A DNA stretch of 32,349 nucleotides from Desulfobacterales bacterium (GTDB taxonomy: Bacteria > Desulfobacterota > Desulfobacteria > Desulfobacterales > Desulfosalsimonadaceae), in contig JAGYOX010000024.1 in assembly GCA_018399235.1 (NCBI GenBank), positions 1 through 32,349 of the forward strand, written 5' to 3'. Below, in pieces: positions 1 to 6,920 of this stretch; positions within the stretch are counted from its first letter, which is position 1, and the number at the start of each line of letters is the position of its first letter. The translations under genes and the position numbers were made by a program. The notes under the pieces are model-generated. The model saw only the letters and a program-made list of their open reading frames with translations, was not told the DNA's origin and searched no databases.

Positions 1-60
1 AGGAATTGACGAATGCGCTTTGTTTATCCACCCTACATGGCTAAGCTTTTGTTTTTTTTA

Positions 61-110
61 CCTAATACCCAATACCTTATACCCAATACCTAATACCCAA
101 TACCTATACC
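61..110. repeat. Degenerate heptamer array (14-bp unit, about 3.5 copies)
   Basis: Three consecutive 14-bp units, CCTAATACCCAATA, CCTTATACCCAATA and CCTAATACCCAATA, are followed by the partial copy CCTATACC. Each unit is two 7-mers of the form CCYWATA. Read on the minus strand the motif is RGGTATW, which matches the array at 6309-6371. The array lies just beyond the end of the minus-strand gene block. It has no coding potential, and there are no direct-repeat/spacer units of CRISPR type. Confidence 0.8.
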
Positions 111-128
111 TTTCCCCTTAAACCTTTT

Positions 129-701
129 TTACTCGCCTTTCACCCAGGATACGACCATCTCCACCTGCTTACGGCTCTCCGGAGACGGCCAGTCAATAAA
201 ATCGACATGCTTTCTCAAAGCCGCAATATACCGGATTATCCCATCACCGGAAGCATATCCGTGGCGGGCCAGGTAACATCCCACCACGGTTCCGGTCCTG
301 CCGATGCCGCCCATACAGTGAACATAAACCGACAAATGATTCGCTATGGATTCATCAATCACATCCAGAATTCCAGACATCCGGGCCCGCCCCGGAACAT
401 TCCGGTCGATAATCGGTTCGCGCCGGTACCACAACTCAATATTCCTGGCATCGGCAATCTTATTGAGACTCATGGAGTAATCCGCCGGTTGCAGCCCTCC
501 CGGAATCCGTTCATCATCCTGGGTTAAATCGATAAAATTTCGAACCCCCGCATCAACGATCCCTGAAAGAAGCTCCGGACATTCGTAAGGGGCGTAAAAA
601 CATGGATGGCATCCGGCCAGAAACCATTTGGAAATCACCCAGTAAGACCCGCTGAAAGGTGCTTGAAGGCTTTGCGTATCACGGACCCTTTTCCCTTCCA
701 T
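129..701 (-). CDS. Dual-specificity/tyrosine phosphatase family protein
   Basis: A 190-residue protein with the cysteine-phosphatase signature HCMGGIGRTG, giving the HC-x5-R P-loop (nucleophile Cys129, Arg135). An upstream Asp (near residue 99, in PIIDRNVPG) could be the general acid. This layout matches the compact bacterial dual-specificity-type phosphatases that act on phosphoproteins or small phosphorylated molecules; the substrate cannot be told. I chose the ATG at 701 because GGGAGGGGG precedes it closely; the same frame is open up to 734, where it would touch the stop of the hydrolase gene. It is the last gene of a minus-strand run after the alpha/beta hydrolase, with 33 bp between them. 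Cytoplasmic: no signal peptide or membrane segment is visible. Confidence 0.8.
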   Translation of the reverse strand: MEGKRVRDTQSLQAPFSGSYWVISKWFLAGCHPCFYAPYECPELLSGIVDAGVRNFIDLTQDDERIPGGLQPADYSMSLNKIADARNIELWYRREPIIDRNVPGRARMSGILDVIDESIANHLSVYVHCMGGIGRTGTVVGCYLARHGYASGDGIIRYIAALRKHVDFIDWPSPESRKQVEMVVSWVKGE

Positions 702-734
702 ACCCCCTCCCATATAATATTGCAGGAAAACCAT

Positions 735-1592
735 TTATTTGGCGGCAAAAAAAGAACGGATAATCGATAGGATGAGCTCAGGCTTTTCCATCGGAATCAA
801 GTGGCCGGCATCCTCAACCAGTTGATAGCTGCCGTTCGGAAACCTTTCAGCCGCTTTTTGGAAATCAATGATACCGCGATTTTCGGTATGTTCCCCCTCA
901 AGGACAAGCACCGGGCATTGAACCGATGGCAAGACAGGCCATGGGTCATAGCCCATGCCGCCCATAAAAAGCGCAGCTTCCCTGTGTGGATGGCAGGCCA
1001 GCTCCAACCCGCCCGAGTCCGAGCCGACCATACCGTATTGGATATATAGTTCCAGCATTTCATCATCCCAATCCTTGAAGAGCGGTTTTGACCGGAGGTA
1101 TGCCTGGGCTTCGTCTTGATCCCGCCACTGATTCCGTCGTTTGATGGATTTGCCCGCCAATGGATGATCTTCCACACGCATTTCAATGCTATAGAAGTCC
1201 TGCGGCAAAAAAATCGGTTCGATGAGAACCATTTTTCCGGCGTTGAGGCTGAATTTTCCCTCGGCCAAAGTAATGACCGCCCCGCCCATTGAATGGCCGA
1301 CCATGTAAGGGGATGACAGGCCCAATTCACCGCAGAATTTAGCGAGATCTTCGGCCAAAAGCAGCCAGTTGAACCCGCCCTTTTCCGGGTCCGTCTCCCG
1401 GTGATCACAAAAATAGGGGCAAAAAATTTGATATGTATCACTCAGTCCACGGGCGATGGGATGCCAGAGCCAGGGGTTAAATCCTGTGGCGTGGAGCATA
1501 ATCAAGGGTTCGCCCTCCCCCCCGTAATGCAGATAGCTGATTATACTATCCCCGATATCAACCGCTGCCTGTACAGGCCCTGTTTCAGCCAT
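735..1592 (-). CDS. Alpha/beta hydrolase
   Basis: A 285-residue alpha/beta-hydrolase-fold protein. An oxyanion-hole segment (LIMLHATGFNPWLW) is followed by the nucleophile elbow VGHSMGGAV. The C-terminal LVLEGEHTENRG (possible acid) and EDAGHLIPMEKPE (His) would complete a Ser-Asp/Glu-His triad. The family includes esterases, C-C hydrolases and haloperoxidase-like enzymes, and the substrate is not predictable. The frame is open to 1811, but that extension runs through the FTR-like gene. The ATG at 1592 (MAETGPVQ) has AAGGGAAGG upstream and leaves 13 bp after the preceding stop, so I use it. The gene lies between the FTR-like reductase and the phosphatase and is probably co-transcribed with both. 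Confidence 0.85.
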   Translation of the reverse strand: MAETGPVQAAVDIGDSIISYLHYGGEGEPLIMLHATGFNPWLWHPIARGLSDTYQIFCPYFCDHRETDPEKGGFNWLLLAEDLAKFCGELGLSSPYMVGHSMGGAVITLAEGKFSLNAGKMVLIEPIFLPQDFYSIEMRVEDHPLAGKSIKRRNQWRDQDEAQAYLRSKPLFKDWDDEMLELYIQYGMVGSDSGGLELACHPHREAALFMGGMGYDPWPVLPSVQCPVLVLEGEHTENRGIIDFQKAAERFPNGSYQLVEDAGHLIPMEKPELILSIIRSFFAAK

Positions 1593-1605
1593 TGGCCTTC
1601 CCTTA

Positions 1606-1935
1606 TCATTCAAACTTTTCCGGCGGACGGCGCTCCGGCACATAGACATGCGGAATTTTGTCCTCATTCCATTCCTTGGAAACATACAGCCCGCAGTAGC
1701 AGCTGCCATATGCCTCAACATCCGGAGCACGGTAAATACAGGGGCATAATATATCCTTGTCCTTCTCCTTGTCGCCGGATGCCAGCCGGCAGGGACAGGA
1801 CATGTATCCATATCTTTCCTTGTTTGTCAAAAGGGAATTCAAAAGCTCCATGACGAATTCCTTGTCCCTGTTGAAAAAGTATCCCTTCGGCTCCTGGACT
1901 TTCCTTAGCTGTTCATATAGCTCTTCTGCATTCAT
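1606..1935 (-). CDS. Ferredoxin-thioredoxin reductase catalytic-subunit-like protein
   Basis: A 109-residue protein with the FTR catalytic-chain pattern of three Cys pairs: C47-P-C49, C64-P-C66 and C79-Y-C81. It ends in the typical HVYVPERRP segment. In plant and cyanobacterial FTR these cysteines hold a [4Fe-4S] cluster beside a redox-active disulfide, which takes electrons from ferredoxin one at a time. The third pair here reads CYC, whereas the photosynthetic enzymes have CHC, so the active-site His is a Tyr. The start overlaps the glutaredoxin stop by 4 bp (ATGA), so the two are translationally coupled. No variable (FtrA) subunit is nearby. The likely role is ferredoxin-driven reduction of the adjacent glutaredoxin-like protein, as in the bacterial and archaeal ferredoxin:disulfide reductases. 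Confidence 0.88.
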   Translation of the reverse strand: MNAEELYEQLRKVQEPKGYFFNRDKEFVMELLNSLLTNKERYGYMSCPCRLASGDKEKDKDILCPCIYRAPDVEAYGSCYCGLYVSKEWNEDKIPHVYVPERRPPEKFE

Positions 1936-2189
1936 GACAATCCTAGCGCCTCCTTGATCTCTTGTTCCTTGTATCCCACGATCACCTGCTCGCCGATTTT
2001 AATTGTCGGGAATGAACACTTGGGATTGAGTTTTTTAACATCTTCAAGAATGGCCTTCCTCTCTTCCGCATCCAATAAATCCACATCAACGAAATCATAC
2101 GCCACATTACATTCGTTTAGCAGACGTTTGGTCGATTTACAGTGACTGCAGGTACTCAATGTATAAATTTTCACATCCGGTGTCGTCAT
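1932..2189 (-). CDS. Glutaredoxin-like / NrdH-type redoxin
   Basis: An 85-residue thioredoxin-fold protein with the active site CSHC (Cys14, Cys17) after a first beta strand (VKIYTLST). A cis-Pro segment SFPTIKIGEQVIVGY follows, as in glutaredoxins that bind a substrate thiol. AAGGAG lies about 10 bp before the ATG. The stop overlaps the start of the FTR-like gene, so this small redoxin is probably its electron acceptor, which gives a ferredoxin-to-dithiol pathway independent of NADPH. Only 28 bp separate it from the upstream nitroreductase, so it probably belongs to the same transcript. Confidence 0.88.
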   Translation of the reverse strand: MTTPDVKIYTLSTCSHCKSTKRLLNECNVAYDFVDVDLLDAEERKAILEDVKKLNPKCSFPTIKIGEQVIVGYKEQEIKEALGLS

Positions 2190-2217
2190 AGGCTGTCAAC
2201 TCCTTATAACTGAACGA

Positions 2218-2850
2218 TTATTCAAATGAAACAACGATCTCATCATATGATTTTCTCCATTTCGGCGGCAACAGGGTCTTGTCCGATCGGAAATACCCGA
2301 CCGCCATCAATAAGGGGATCCAGTAATTTTCGGGAATATTGAATTCCTGATGGACCCTTTCTATATCAAAACCGTCCATGGGATGGGTGTCAAGCCCTAA
2401 ACTTTTGGCGGCAAGCATTAAGGCCATGGCAAAAAATCCGGTATTTTTGCACGCGTAGGCGACGCGCCGGGCCTCCGATGTCCCGTAAAGGGATTGGCAG
2501 ACCCCGTCAAACCAGTCCCGCTGTTCCTCTTTCATCATACCCCCTTTTACCAGCTCGCTGAAGTTTTTTTCAACAAACTGATGCCCCGGCTTCCAACCGT
2601 CGGTATCTGCCAGCACAATCAAAGTTACAGGGGCCTCACTGACTTTCGGCTGTTTCCACGCGTGCTGCTGCAGGCGCATCTTATCCGCCTTATCCCTCAA
2701 AACCATCAGGCTCCATGGCTGCAGGTTAAACCCGGACGGGGCCTGACCCGCCGTTTCAATCATCTGCCGCAAAAGGTCTTCAGGGACATCTTTATTTGGA
2801 TCAAAAAAGTTCACCGCCCGCCGGCCATAAATAACATCTTTGAATTCCAT
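2218..2850 (-). CDS. Nitroreductase family FMN protein
   Basis: A 210-residue single-domain nitroreductase. The FMN-binding start MEFKDVIYGRRAVNFFD (Arg pair near residues 10-11) is followed by APSGFNLQPW, and a central segment GFFAMALMLAAKSLGLDTHPMDGF is typical of the family. The ATG at 2850 has GGGAG 8 bp upstream; a GTG at 2859 in the same frame lacks such spacing. The enzyme probably reduces a quinone, nitro group or other unsaturated substrate with NAD(P)H; the sequence does not say which. A strong hairpin ends only about 20 bp upstream, so transcription depends on read-through or a promoter in the preceding gene. It heads the glutaredoxin/FTR/hydrolase run. Confidence 0.88.
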   Translation of the reverse strand: MEFKDVIYGRRAVNFFDPNKDVPEDLLRQMIETAGQAPSGFNLQPWSLMVLRDKADKMRLQQHAWKQPKVSEAPVTLIVLADTDGWKPGHQFVEKNFSELVKGGMMKEEQRDWFDGVCQSLYGTSEARRVAYACKNTGFFAMALMLAAKSLGLDTHPMDGFDIERVHQEFNIPENYWIPLLMAVGYFRSDKTLLPPKWRKSYDEIVVSFE

Positions 2851-2870
2851 CCTTATCACTCCCTTAGAAT

Positions 2871-2899
2871 AAAAGAGCGGCTATTTGCGCCGCTCTTTT
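2871..2899 (-). terminator. Rho-independent terminator
   Basis: A perfect 11-bp inverted repeat AAAAGAGCGGC / GCCGCTCTTTT with a 7-nt loop. Read on the minus strand it ends in TTTT and lies after the coiled-coil gene (2930-3241). It could work in both directions. It sits directly in front of the nitroreductase start. Confidence 0.8.
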
Positions 2900-2929
2900 T
2901 TCAAACAAAGGAGGCCACCCCCCCCCTTT

Positions 2930-3241
2930 TTAGCCGGGCACCGAGTATGGGGCCGCCTTGCCGATATAATCCAGCGTCTCCTCATACCTGCCGCGCATAT
3001 CGACGTGGGCATCTTCGATTTCTTTTTTCTGCGGGCTCCATTCAGTCGGGCATTCATGTTTCAACTGGGCGATCTTATCTTCCAGGTCTTGAATAATCAT
3101 TTTCATGTCATTAAAATTTGTCCACACCTTTTCTTTTTCAGCCGTGCCCAACTGATCCGCCCGGGAAACGACATCAAACAGTTTGGCTTTCCACGCCGTC
3201 AACTCGCTTTCTAACCCATTGCAAAAATCCATTACCTCCAT
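2930..3241 (-). CDS. Small coiled-coil protein of unknown function
   Basis: A 103-residue, charged, largely helical protein that I do not recognise. Residues about 20-75 (ADQLGTAEKEKVWTNFNDM onward to AQLKHECP) look like a coiled coil, followed by a second helix and a short tail. It has two Cys (FCNGL, HECP) but no metal motif. AAAGGAGG stands just before the ATG, so it is probably well translated. No signal peptide or membrane segment. It lies 96 bp after the zinc-ribbon gene and ends before a clear terminator, so it is probably the last gene of the run that starts at 6161. Confidence 0.7.
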   Translation of the reverse strand: MEVMDFCNGLESELTAWKAKLFDVVSRADQLGTAEKEKVWTNFNDMKMIIQDLEDKIAQLKHECPTEWSPQKKEIEDAHVDMRGRYEETLDYIGKAAPYSVPG

Positions 3242-3337
3242 TCGACATCCTCCTTTTTCTCTGTTTTCAGTTAAGTGGCTCTGACAGATTTAGCATCTTC
3301 TCCTTGCAAATAAACGTCCCCTGCCAATAAGCCCCGT

Positions 3338-3550
3338 TTATGCCTGTTTCATTCTACATTCCTTGTCCCATTCCGGGCACACATCCTTCATCGGTGCGGT
3401 GTATTTTGCCATGCATTCTCCGCATTCCAGTTCGATGTTCGGAACATCCCCATACCGTCTCATCATTTCCTCATGGCTTAAATGAGACACCGCACTGCAT
3501 CCGCACTGAGGGCATGAGGTTTTCAACCTGAACCTTTCTTTTTTTTCCAT
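3338..3550 (-). CDS. Small zinc-ribbon protein
   Basis: A 70-residue protein with two Cys pairs, SCPQCGCSA near the N terminus and LECGECMAKY in the middle. This is the usual four-Cys zinc (or iron) knuckle of short zinc-ribbon proteins. A later CPEWDKEC pair may be a second site. The start has AAAGGAGGT at good spacing. It lies 28 bp after the YyaL-like gene. No partner or function can be read from the sequence; an RNA- or protein-binding role is possible. Confidence 0.72.
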   Translation of the reverse strand: MEKKERFRLKTSCPQCGCSAVSHLSHEEMMRRYGDVPNIELECGECMAKYTAPMKDVCPEWDKECRMKQA

Positions 3551-3578
3551 GGTCCATACCTCCTTTGTTTAGAATAAT

Positions 3579-5798
3579 CTATTTGAATGCCGTTTCAAGC
3601 TGTTCAATTAATTTTTCAGGTGTATCCACAGGTGGCCGACATGCCTGTTCAAAGCAGACTTGCGCCACAGCCCCATTATCCGGTATCTTCATTTCCATGG
3701 TATCCTCTAAGAAATGGGACAGCGTCTCACTATCCGTCATGTCCCCAACCACCACCATACTCTGTCCGATCCCGCCGGCACGACGCCCGGCATCAATCAT
3801 TTGTCCGGTAACCCCGCTTTTTTTATTGCCGGCGATTACCATGTGAACATGCTTGGAAAATGAAATGATCGCAGCCGTCAGAAGATAAGGCGCCATTTTC
3901 GGAGAACGGACCATCTCGCCCCCGGCGCATCTGAGGATAGTCTCGGCCGCTGTATCAAAATTCTTGTTCCCGCTGATGCGATACAGTCTCACTAGGTTCA
4001 TTACGGCAGCAGATGCGGCGGACGGGGTGACGTTGTCCACGACATCCTTCATTTGAAACGCAAGGTATGGGTCGTGCGAAGACGGGTTCATATAGACCAT
4101 CCCCGAACGAAGATCGACAAAATCGGCAAGAAACTCATGCATTAACTCAACCGCCCATTCAAGCAGCCAAGGATTGAAGTTCGTCTCATAAAGGTCGATC
4201 AGCCCATTCATTAAAAACGTATAATCATCGGCAAGCCCGGCGACTTTGCGCTCTTCCTCCCGCCATCGCCGGTAGAGCCGCCGTGTATTCTTGTCATATA
4301 AGTGCTCATAAATAAAACCAACCGCCCTCTCGGCTGCGGCAAGATAGCGAGAGGATTCAAAGACCCTTGACGCCCGGGCCAGCGCAGAGATCATCAGGCC
4401 GTTCCAGGCAGTTAATATCTTATCGTCCAGATGGGGACGCGGCCTGTTTTGTCGGGAATGAAACAGCCTTTTTTTTGCCCTATCAACCCGCTCCCTGATC
4501 TCCATTTCAGACAAACCAAAATGCGCAGCCGCCTCATCGATTGTATGGACTTGACGCAGGATATTCTGGCGCTCAAATTCGCCAAAGGGATCCTGAGACA
4601 CATTGCCGTTTTCCCGGACATCAAAAATGTAGCAGAAAACCTCTGCTGCCTGGCTATCCGGTTCAACCAAGAGAAGCGATCTTAACTCATCAAAAGACCA
4701 GACATAAAACGCACCTTCCCGCTTGGCCGAATGCTTGTCCGATCCCTCTACCGCATCCGGCGATAGGCTGTCGGCATCTTCTGCTGAGTAAAAGCCACCT
4801 TCGGGATGCGTCATATCCCGAATCACGTAATCTATTGTCTGTTTTACCAAATCAGCATAAATCGGATCGCCACTTATTTGATAGGCATCCGTATAAACAT
4901 TGACTAGCTGAGCATTATCATAAAGCATTTTTTCAAAATGCGGCACATGCCAAAATTGATCGGTTGAATACCTGTGGAATCCCCCCCCGATATGGTCATA
5001 TATGCCGCCCTTCGCCATAGCGTCCAAGGTGCCTGTTACCATTCGAAGCGATCTATCTCGCAGCTGGCTATCTTGACCGGCTTCTTTGGCGTACTGATAG
5101 AAGGTGAGCAAAAATTGCAAAACAGGCGGCATCGGAAATTTGGGGGCGCCGCTGAAACCGCCGTTCTTGGGGTCATAATCCTTGGCAAAAGCCTGAACCG
5201 CATCCCTAATCAGGTCGTCAGAAAGCGCCGTGCTCCCCGAAGGGATGGAGAGCTCGGATAGATGTTGCTTTAACCTTTGGATGAATGCAGTCGCCGAGTC
5301 TTCTATTTTCGCTCGCTGATCTTTATCGTTCCATGCTTTATGAATTCCTCGCAGCACATCCGGCCAGCCCGGCATCCCATGACGGGAGTTCGGCGGAAAA
5401 TAGGTCCCCCCGAAAAACGGTTCACCCGCCGGCGTTAAAAAAACGTTCAAGGGCCAGCCGGCTGATCCGGTCAATGAAGAAACCGCCGTGATATAAAGGG
5501 AGTCCACATCCGGCCGTTCCTCCCGATCCACCTTGATGTTTACGAGGAACCTATTCATAAGCTCCGCGATTTCCGGGTCGCTAAAGGATTCCGCTGCCAT
5601 CACATGGCACCAGTGACAAGTGGAATATCCGATGGATACCAGAACTGGTTTATCCACTTCTTTCGCCCGTTCAAATGCCGCCTCGCCCCAAGCATACCAA
5701 TCAACTGGCTGATATGCATGCTGAATCAGGTAAGGGCTTTTTTCATCGATCAGGCGATTAGGACCCGTATTATCCGCTTTGTCTGCCATACCTGACAC
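3579..5798 (-). CDS. YyaL/SSP411 family thioredoxin-domain protein
   Basis: A 739-residue protein of the DUF255/YyaL (spermatogenesis-associated SSP411) family. The N-terminal thioredoxin-like domain (about residues 12-170) has the signature [17 protein letters not shown], the motif STCHWCHVM (Cys61, Cys64), then DREERPDVD and GGTYFPP. The rest is an alpha/alpha-toroid similar to N-acylglucosamine 2-epimerase and six-hairpin glycosidases (for example [34 protein letters not shown]). Length fits the family. The biochemical role is not established; redox control of sugar or cell-envelope metabolism is a guess. I use the GTG at 5798, just after the stop of the upstream gene with AGGA before it; an ATG at 5789 is the alternative. 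No signal peptide. Confidence 0.9.
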   Translation of the reverse strand: MSGMADKADNTGPNRLIDEKSPYLIQHAYQPVDWYAWGEAAFERAKEVDKPVLVSIGYSTCHWCHVMAAESFSDPEIAELMNRFLVNIKVDREERPDVDSLYITAVSSLTGSAGWPLNVFLTPAGEPFFGGTYFPPNSRHGMPGWPDVLRGIHKAWNDKDQRAKIEDSATAFIQRLKQHLSELSIPSGSTALSDDLIRDAVQAFAKDYDPKNGGFSGAPKFPMPPVLQFLLTFYQYAKEAGQDSQLRDRSLRMVTGTLDAMAKGGIYDHIGGGFHRYSTDQFWHVPHFEKMLYDNAQLVNVYTDAYQISGDPIYADLVKQTIDYVIRDMTHPEGGFYSAEDADSLSPDAVEGSDKHSAKREGAFYVWSFDELRSLLLVEPDSQAAEVFCYIFDVRENGNVSQDPFGEFERQNILRQVHTIDEAAAHFGLSEMEIRERVDRAKKRLFHSRQNRPRPHLDDKILTAWNGLMISALARASRVFESSRYLAAAERAVGFIYEHLYDKNTRRLYRRWREEERKVAGLADDYTFLMNGLIDLYETNFNPWLLEWAVELMHEFLADFVDLRSGMVYMNPSSHDPYLAFQMKDVVDNVTPSAASAAVMNLVRLYRISGNKNFDTAAETILRCAGGEMVRSPKMAPYLLTAAIISFSKHVHMVIAGNKKSGVTGQMIDAGRRAGGIGQSMVVVGDMTDSETLSHFLEDTMEMKIPDNGAVAQVCFEQACRPPVDTPEKLIEQLETAFK

Positions 5799-5804
5799 GT
5801 TTTC

Positions 5805-6161
5805 CTAGTTTTCATAAAGTGTCTTCTCGAGCCACTCCCGCACCCGTCCTTCTACGGCATAAACTCCCTTATTATGGCCTACTGAGTCCAAAAACCATTC
5901 CTTGATGTCCGCCGGCATTCTAATTTTGGCCATTTCCTCGGCAGCCTCGGAATTTCGGCGGATCAGATAGATCACCGGCTCGGCATCCCAAGCGTAGACA
6001 ACAAAATAATTGGAAAAATCCGCCTTTGATCTGATGACACGCCCGTGGGCCCAGTTATTTCCCCACTCCAGATAAAGCGTTACCGCCTCTTCCGGGGTCA
6101 TTTCCCAATCAATTGAACTGATCAGGTCTTTTTGCTTTTTAAGCTCTTCTATATGCATCAT
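5805..6161 (-). CDS. Small conserved protein, possibly DVU0772 family
   Basis: A 118-residue soluble protein. The N-terminal segment IDWEMTPEEAVTLYLEWGNN, with a following Trp/His/Arg-rich stretch, resembles a small protein family I associate with sulfate reducers (DVU0772 of Desulfovibrio). This rests on memory and needs a search. There is no cofactor motif and no cysteine. GAGGGGGG precedes the first ATG. Only 6 bp separate its stop from the GTG of the YyaL-like gene, so the two are one transcript and this is probably its first gene. If the family assignment holds, it supports a sulfate-reducing host. Confidence 0.65.
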   Translation of the reverse strand: MMHIEELKKQKDLISSIDWEMTPEEAVTLYLEWGNNWAHGRVIRSKADFSNYFVVYAWDAEPVIYLIRRNSEAAEEMAKIRMPADIKEWFLDSVGHNKGVYAVEGRVREWLEKTLYEN

Positions 6162-6273
6162 TTTGAACCCCCCTCTAAACTAAGCGTTTAAAAATGTTTT
6201 GCAAACGTCACAGAACAGTAATGCACTATTTGTGCCAAAACCATTGGCGACGAGACCGTTCGTGAAATTATGC

Positions 6274-6292
6274 GCTGTATAAATCATACAGC
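6274..6292. promoter_or_regulatory. Inverted repeat upstream of the 5805-6161 gene
   Basis: GCTGTAT-AAATC-ATACAGC is a perfect 7-bp inverted repeat with a 5-bp spacer, 113 bp upstream of the first gene of the minus-strand block. It could be an operator, or an RNA hairpin if transcribed. No T-run follows directly, so I do not call it a terminator. Confidence 0.35.
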
Positions 6293-6308
6293 ATAAGGCT
6301 TAGGGGTG

Positions 6309-6371
6309 AGGTATAAGGTACAGGGTTTAGGGCGTAAGGTTTAAGGTATAAGGTTTAGGGTGTAAGGTTTC
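6309..6371. repeat. Degenerate heptamer array (9 copies)
   Basis: Nine back-to-back 7-mers of the form RGGYNTA: AGGTATA, AGGTACA, GGGTTTA, GGGCGTA, AGGTTTA, AGGTATA, AGGTTTA, GGGTGTA, AGGTTTC. A further degenerate unit or two lies just upstream. The G-rich strand is the plus strand here and the minus strand in the array at 61-110, so the two arrays are inverted with respect to each other. Confidence 0.8.
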
Positions 6372-6466
6372 AACCTTTATGCGTTCACACAAAAAAGCCC
6401 TGTAGGGTCGATAAGCAAAGTGCATCCACCAATTTCTGACCGGTTTACCCAAATTTGTGCAATCAA

Positions 6467-6552
6467 TGTAGTGGAAGGCTTTAGCCTTCCAGTGGACGCG
6501 TTTTGTTGCGCCGATCGATTCTGCGAATGGCAGGCTAAAGCCTGCCGCTACA
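6467..6552. repeat. REP-like inverted pair (BIME-type element)
   Basis: Left half: GTAG at 6468-6471 followed by the hairpin GGAAGGCT-TT-AGCCTTCC. Right half, on the opposite strand: the hairpin GGCAGGCT-AA-AGCCTGCC (6529-6546) followed by CTAC, the complement of GTAG (6548-6551). The outer 14 bases of the two ends match at 12 positions. GTAG next to a small palindrome is the known head of REP sequences mobilised by RAYT transposases, and two inverted copies form a BIME. No RAYT gene is in the window. Confidence 0.75.
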
Positions 6553-6648
6553 TGGTATTTGACATAGAATCTATTTTCAGGCTCGGTCCCGGCCCCAGCC
6601 CGAGGGGAAACAGTTCCAATCGATACCGGTATCTCTTCTACTAAGAAA

Positions 6649-6690
6649 TTTGATACACACTTACTTATTTTGATACATTTTTGTATCAAA
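6649..6690. promoter_or_regulatory. Operator-like palindrome plus extra half-site upstream of cooS
   Basis: TTTGATACA occurs at 6649-6657 and again at 6669-6677, 20 bp apart (two helical turns). The second copy forms a perfect palindrome with TGTATCAAA at 6682-6690 (4-bp spacer). The TTGAT...ATCAA ends look FNR-like, but the spacer is 10 bp where FNR has 4, and it does not fit the CooA site. It lies about 98 bp before the predicted cooS promoter, so an activator or a local repressor is possible. Confidence 0.5.
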
Positions 6691-6787
6691 TAATAGTTTC
6701 AAGTATGAACCCCTTTTTCAGTCCAAGATTAAGCCTTGCAGTTGAAAATATAACCATTTTAAAAAATTGTAAATATTTCAGTAAAGT

Positions 6788-6815
6788 TTGATTTCAGGGA
6801 ATATTAGTTTATATT
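6788..6815 (+). promoter_or_regulatory. Predicted sigma-70-type promoter of cooS
   Basis: A -35 box TTGATT (6788-6793) and a -10 box TATATT (6810-6815) are separated by 16 bp in an AT-rich stretch. Transcription would start near 6822, leaving an untranslated leader of about 100 nt before the cooS ATG. Confidence 0.45.
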
Positions 6816-6920
6816 ACATTGTGGCACATTATTTGTATGTCTATTAAAAGGAAGACACATGTGGATGGGTGGGGCCAGCCTGCATGTCATTTACAAAACC
6901 GCAAACAAAGAGGAGGATAT

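Larger units (their letters stand above)
6162..6920. other. Repeat-rich intergenic region between divergent units
   Basis: About 760 bp between the start of the minus-strand block and cooS. It holds an inverted repeat (6274-6292), a heptamer array (6309-6371), a REP-like pair (6467-6552), an operator-like palindrome (6649-6690) and an AT-rich promoter stretch (6700-6820). A minus-strand frame at 6327-6689 is made of these repeats and has no protein-like features. Confidence 0.7.

Noticed and set aside
61-110. CRISPR array
   Set aside because: The units are 7 or 14 bp with no unique spacers, and no cas gene is present.
1593-1811. N-terminal extension of the alpha/beta hydrolase frame
   Set aside because: It overlaps the FTR-like gene in another frame and reads as low-complexity Arg/Met-rich shadow; the start at 1592 has a ribosome-binding site.
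6327-6689. A 120-codon minus-strand frame in the 6162-6920 gap
   Set aside because: It is made of the heptamer array and the REP-like element, has no protein-like features and no ribosome-binding site.
6669-6690. FNR or CooA binding site before cooS
   Set aside because: TTGAT...ATCAA has a 10-bp spacer where FNR uses 4, and the arms do not match the CooA consensus TGTCA-N6-TGACA.
6819-6920. N-terminal extension of cooS
   Set aside because: No family similarity, and AGGAGG stands just before the ATG at 6921.
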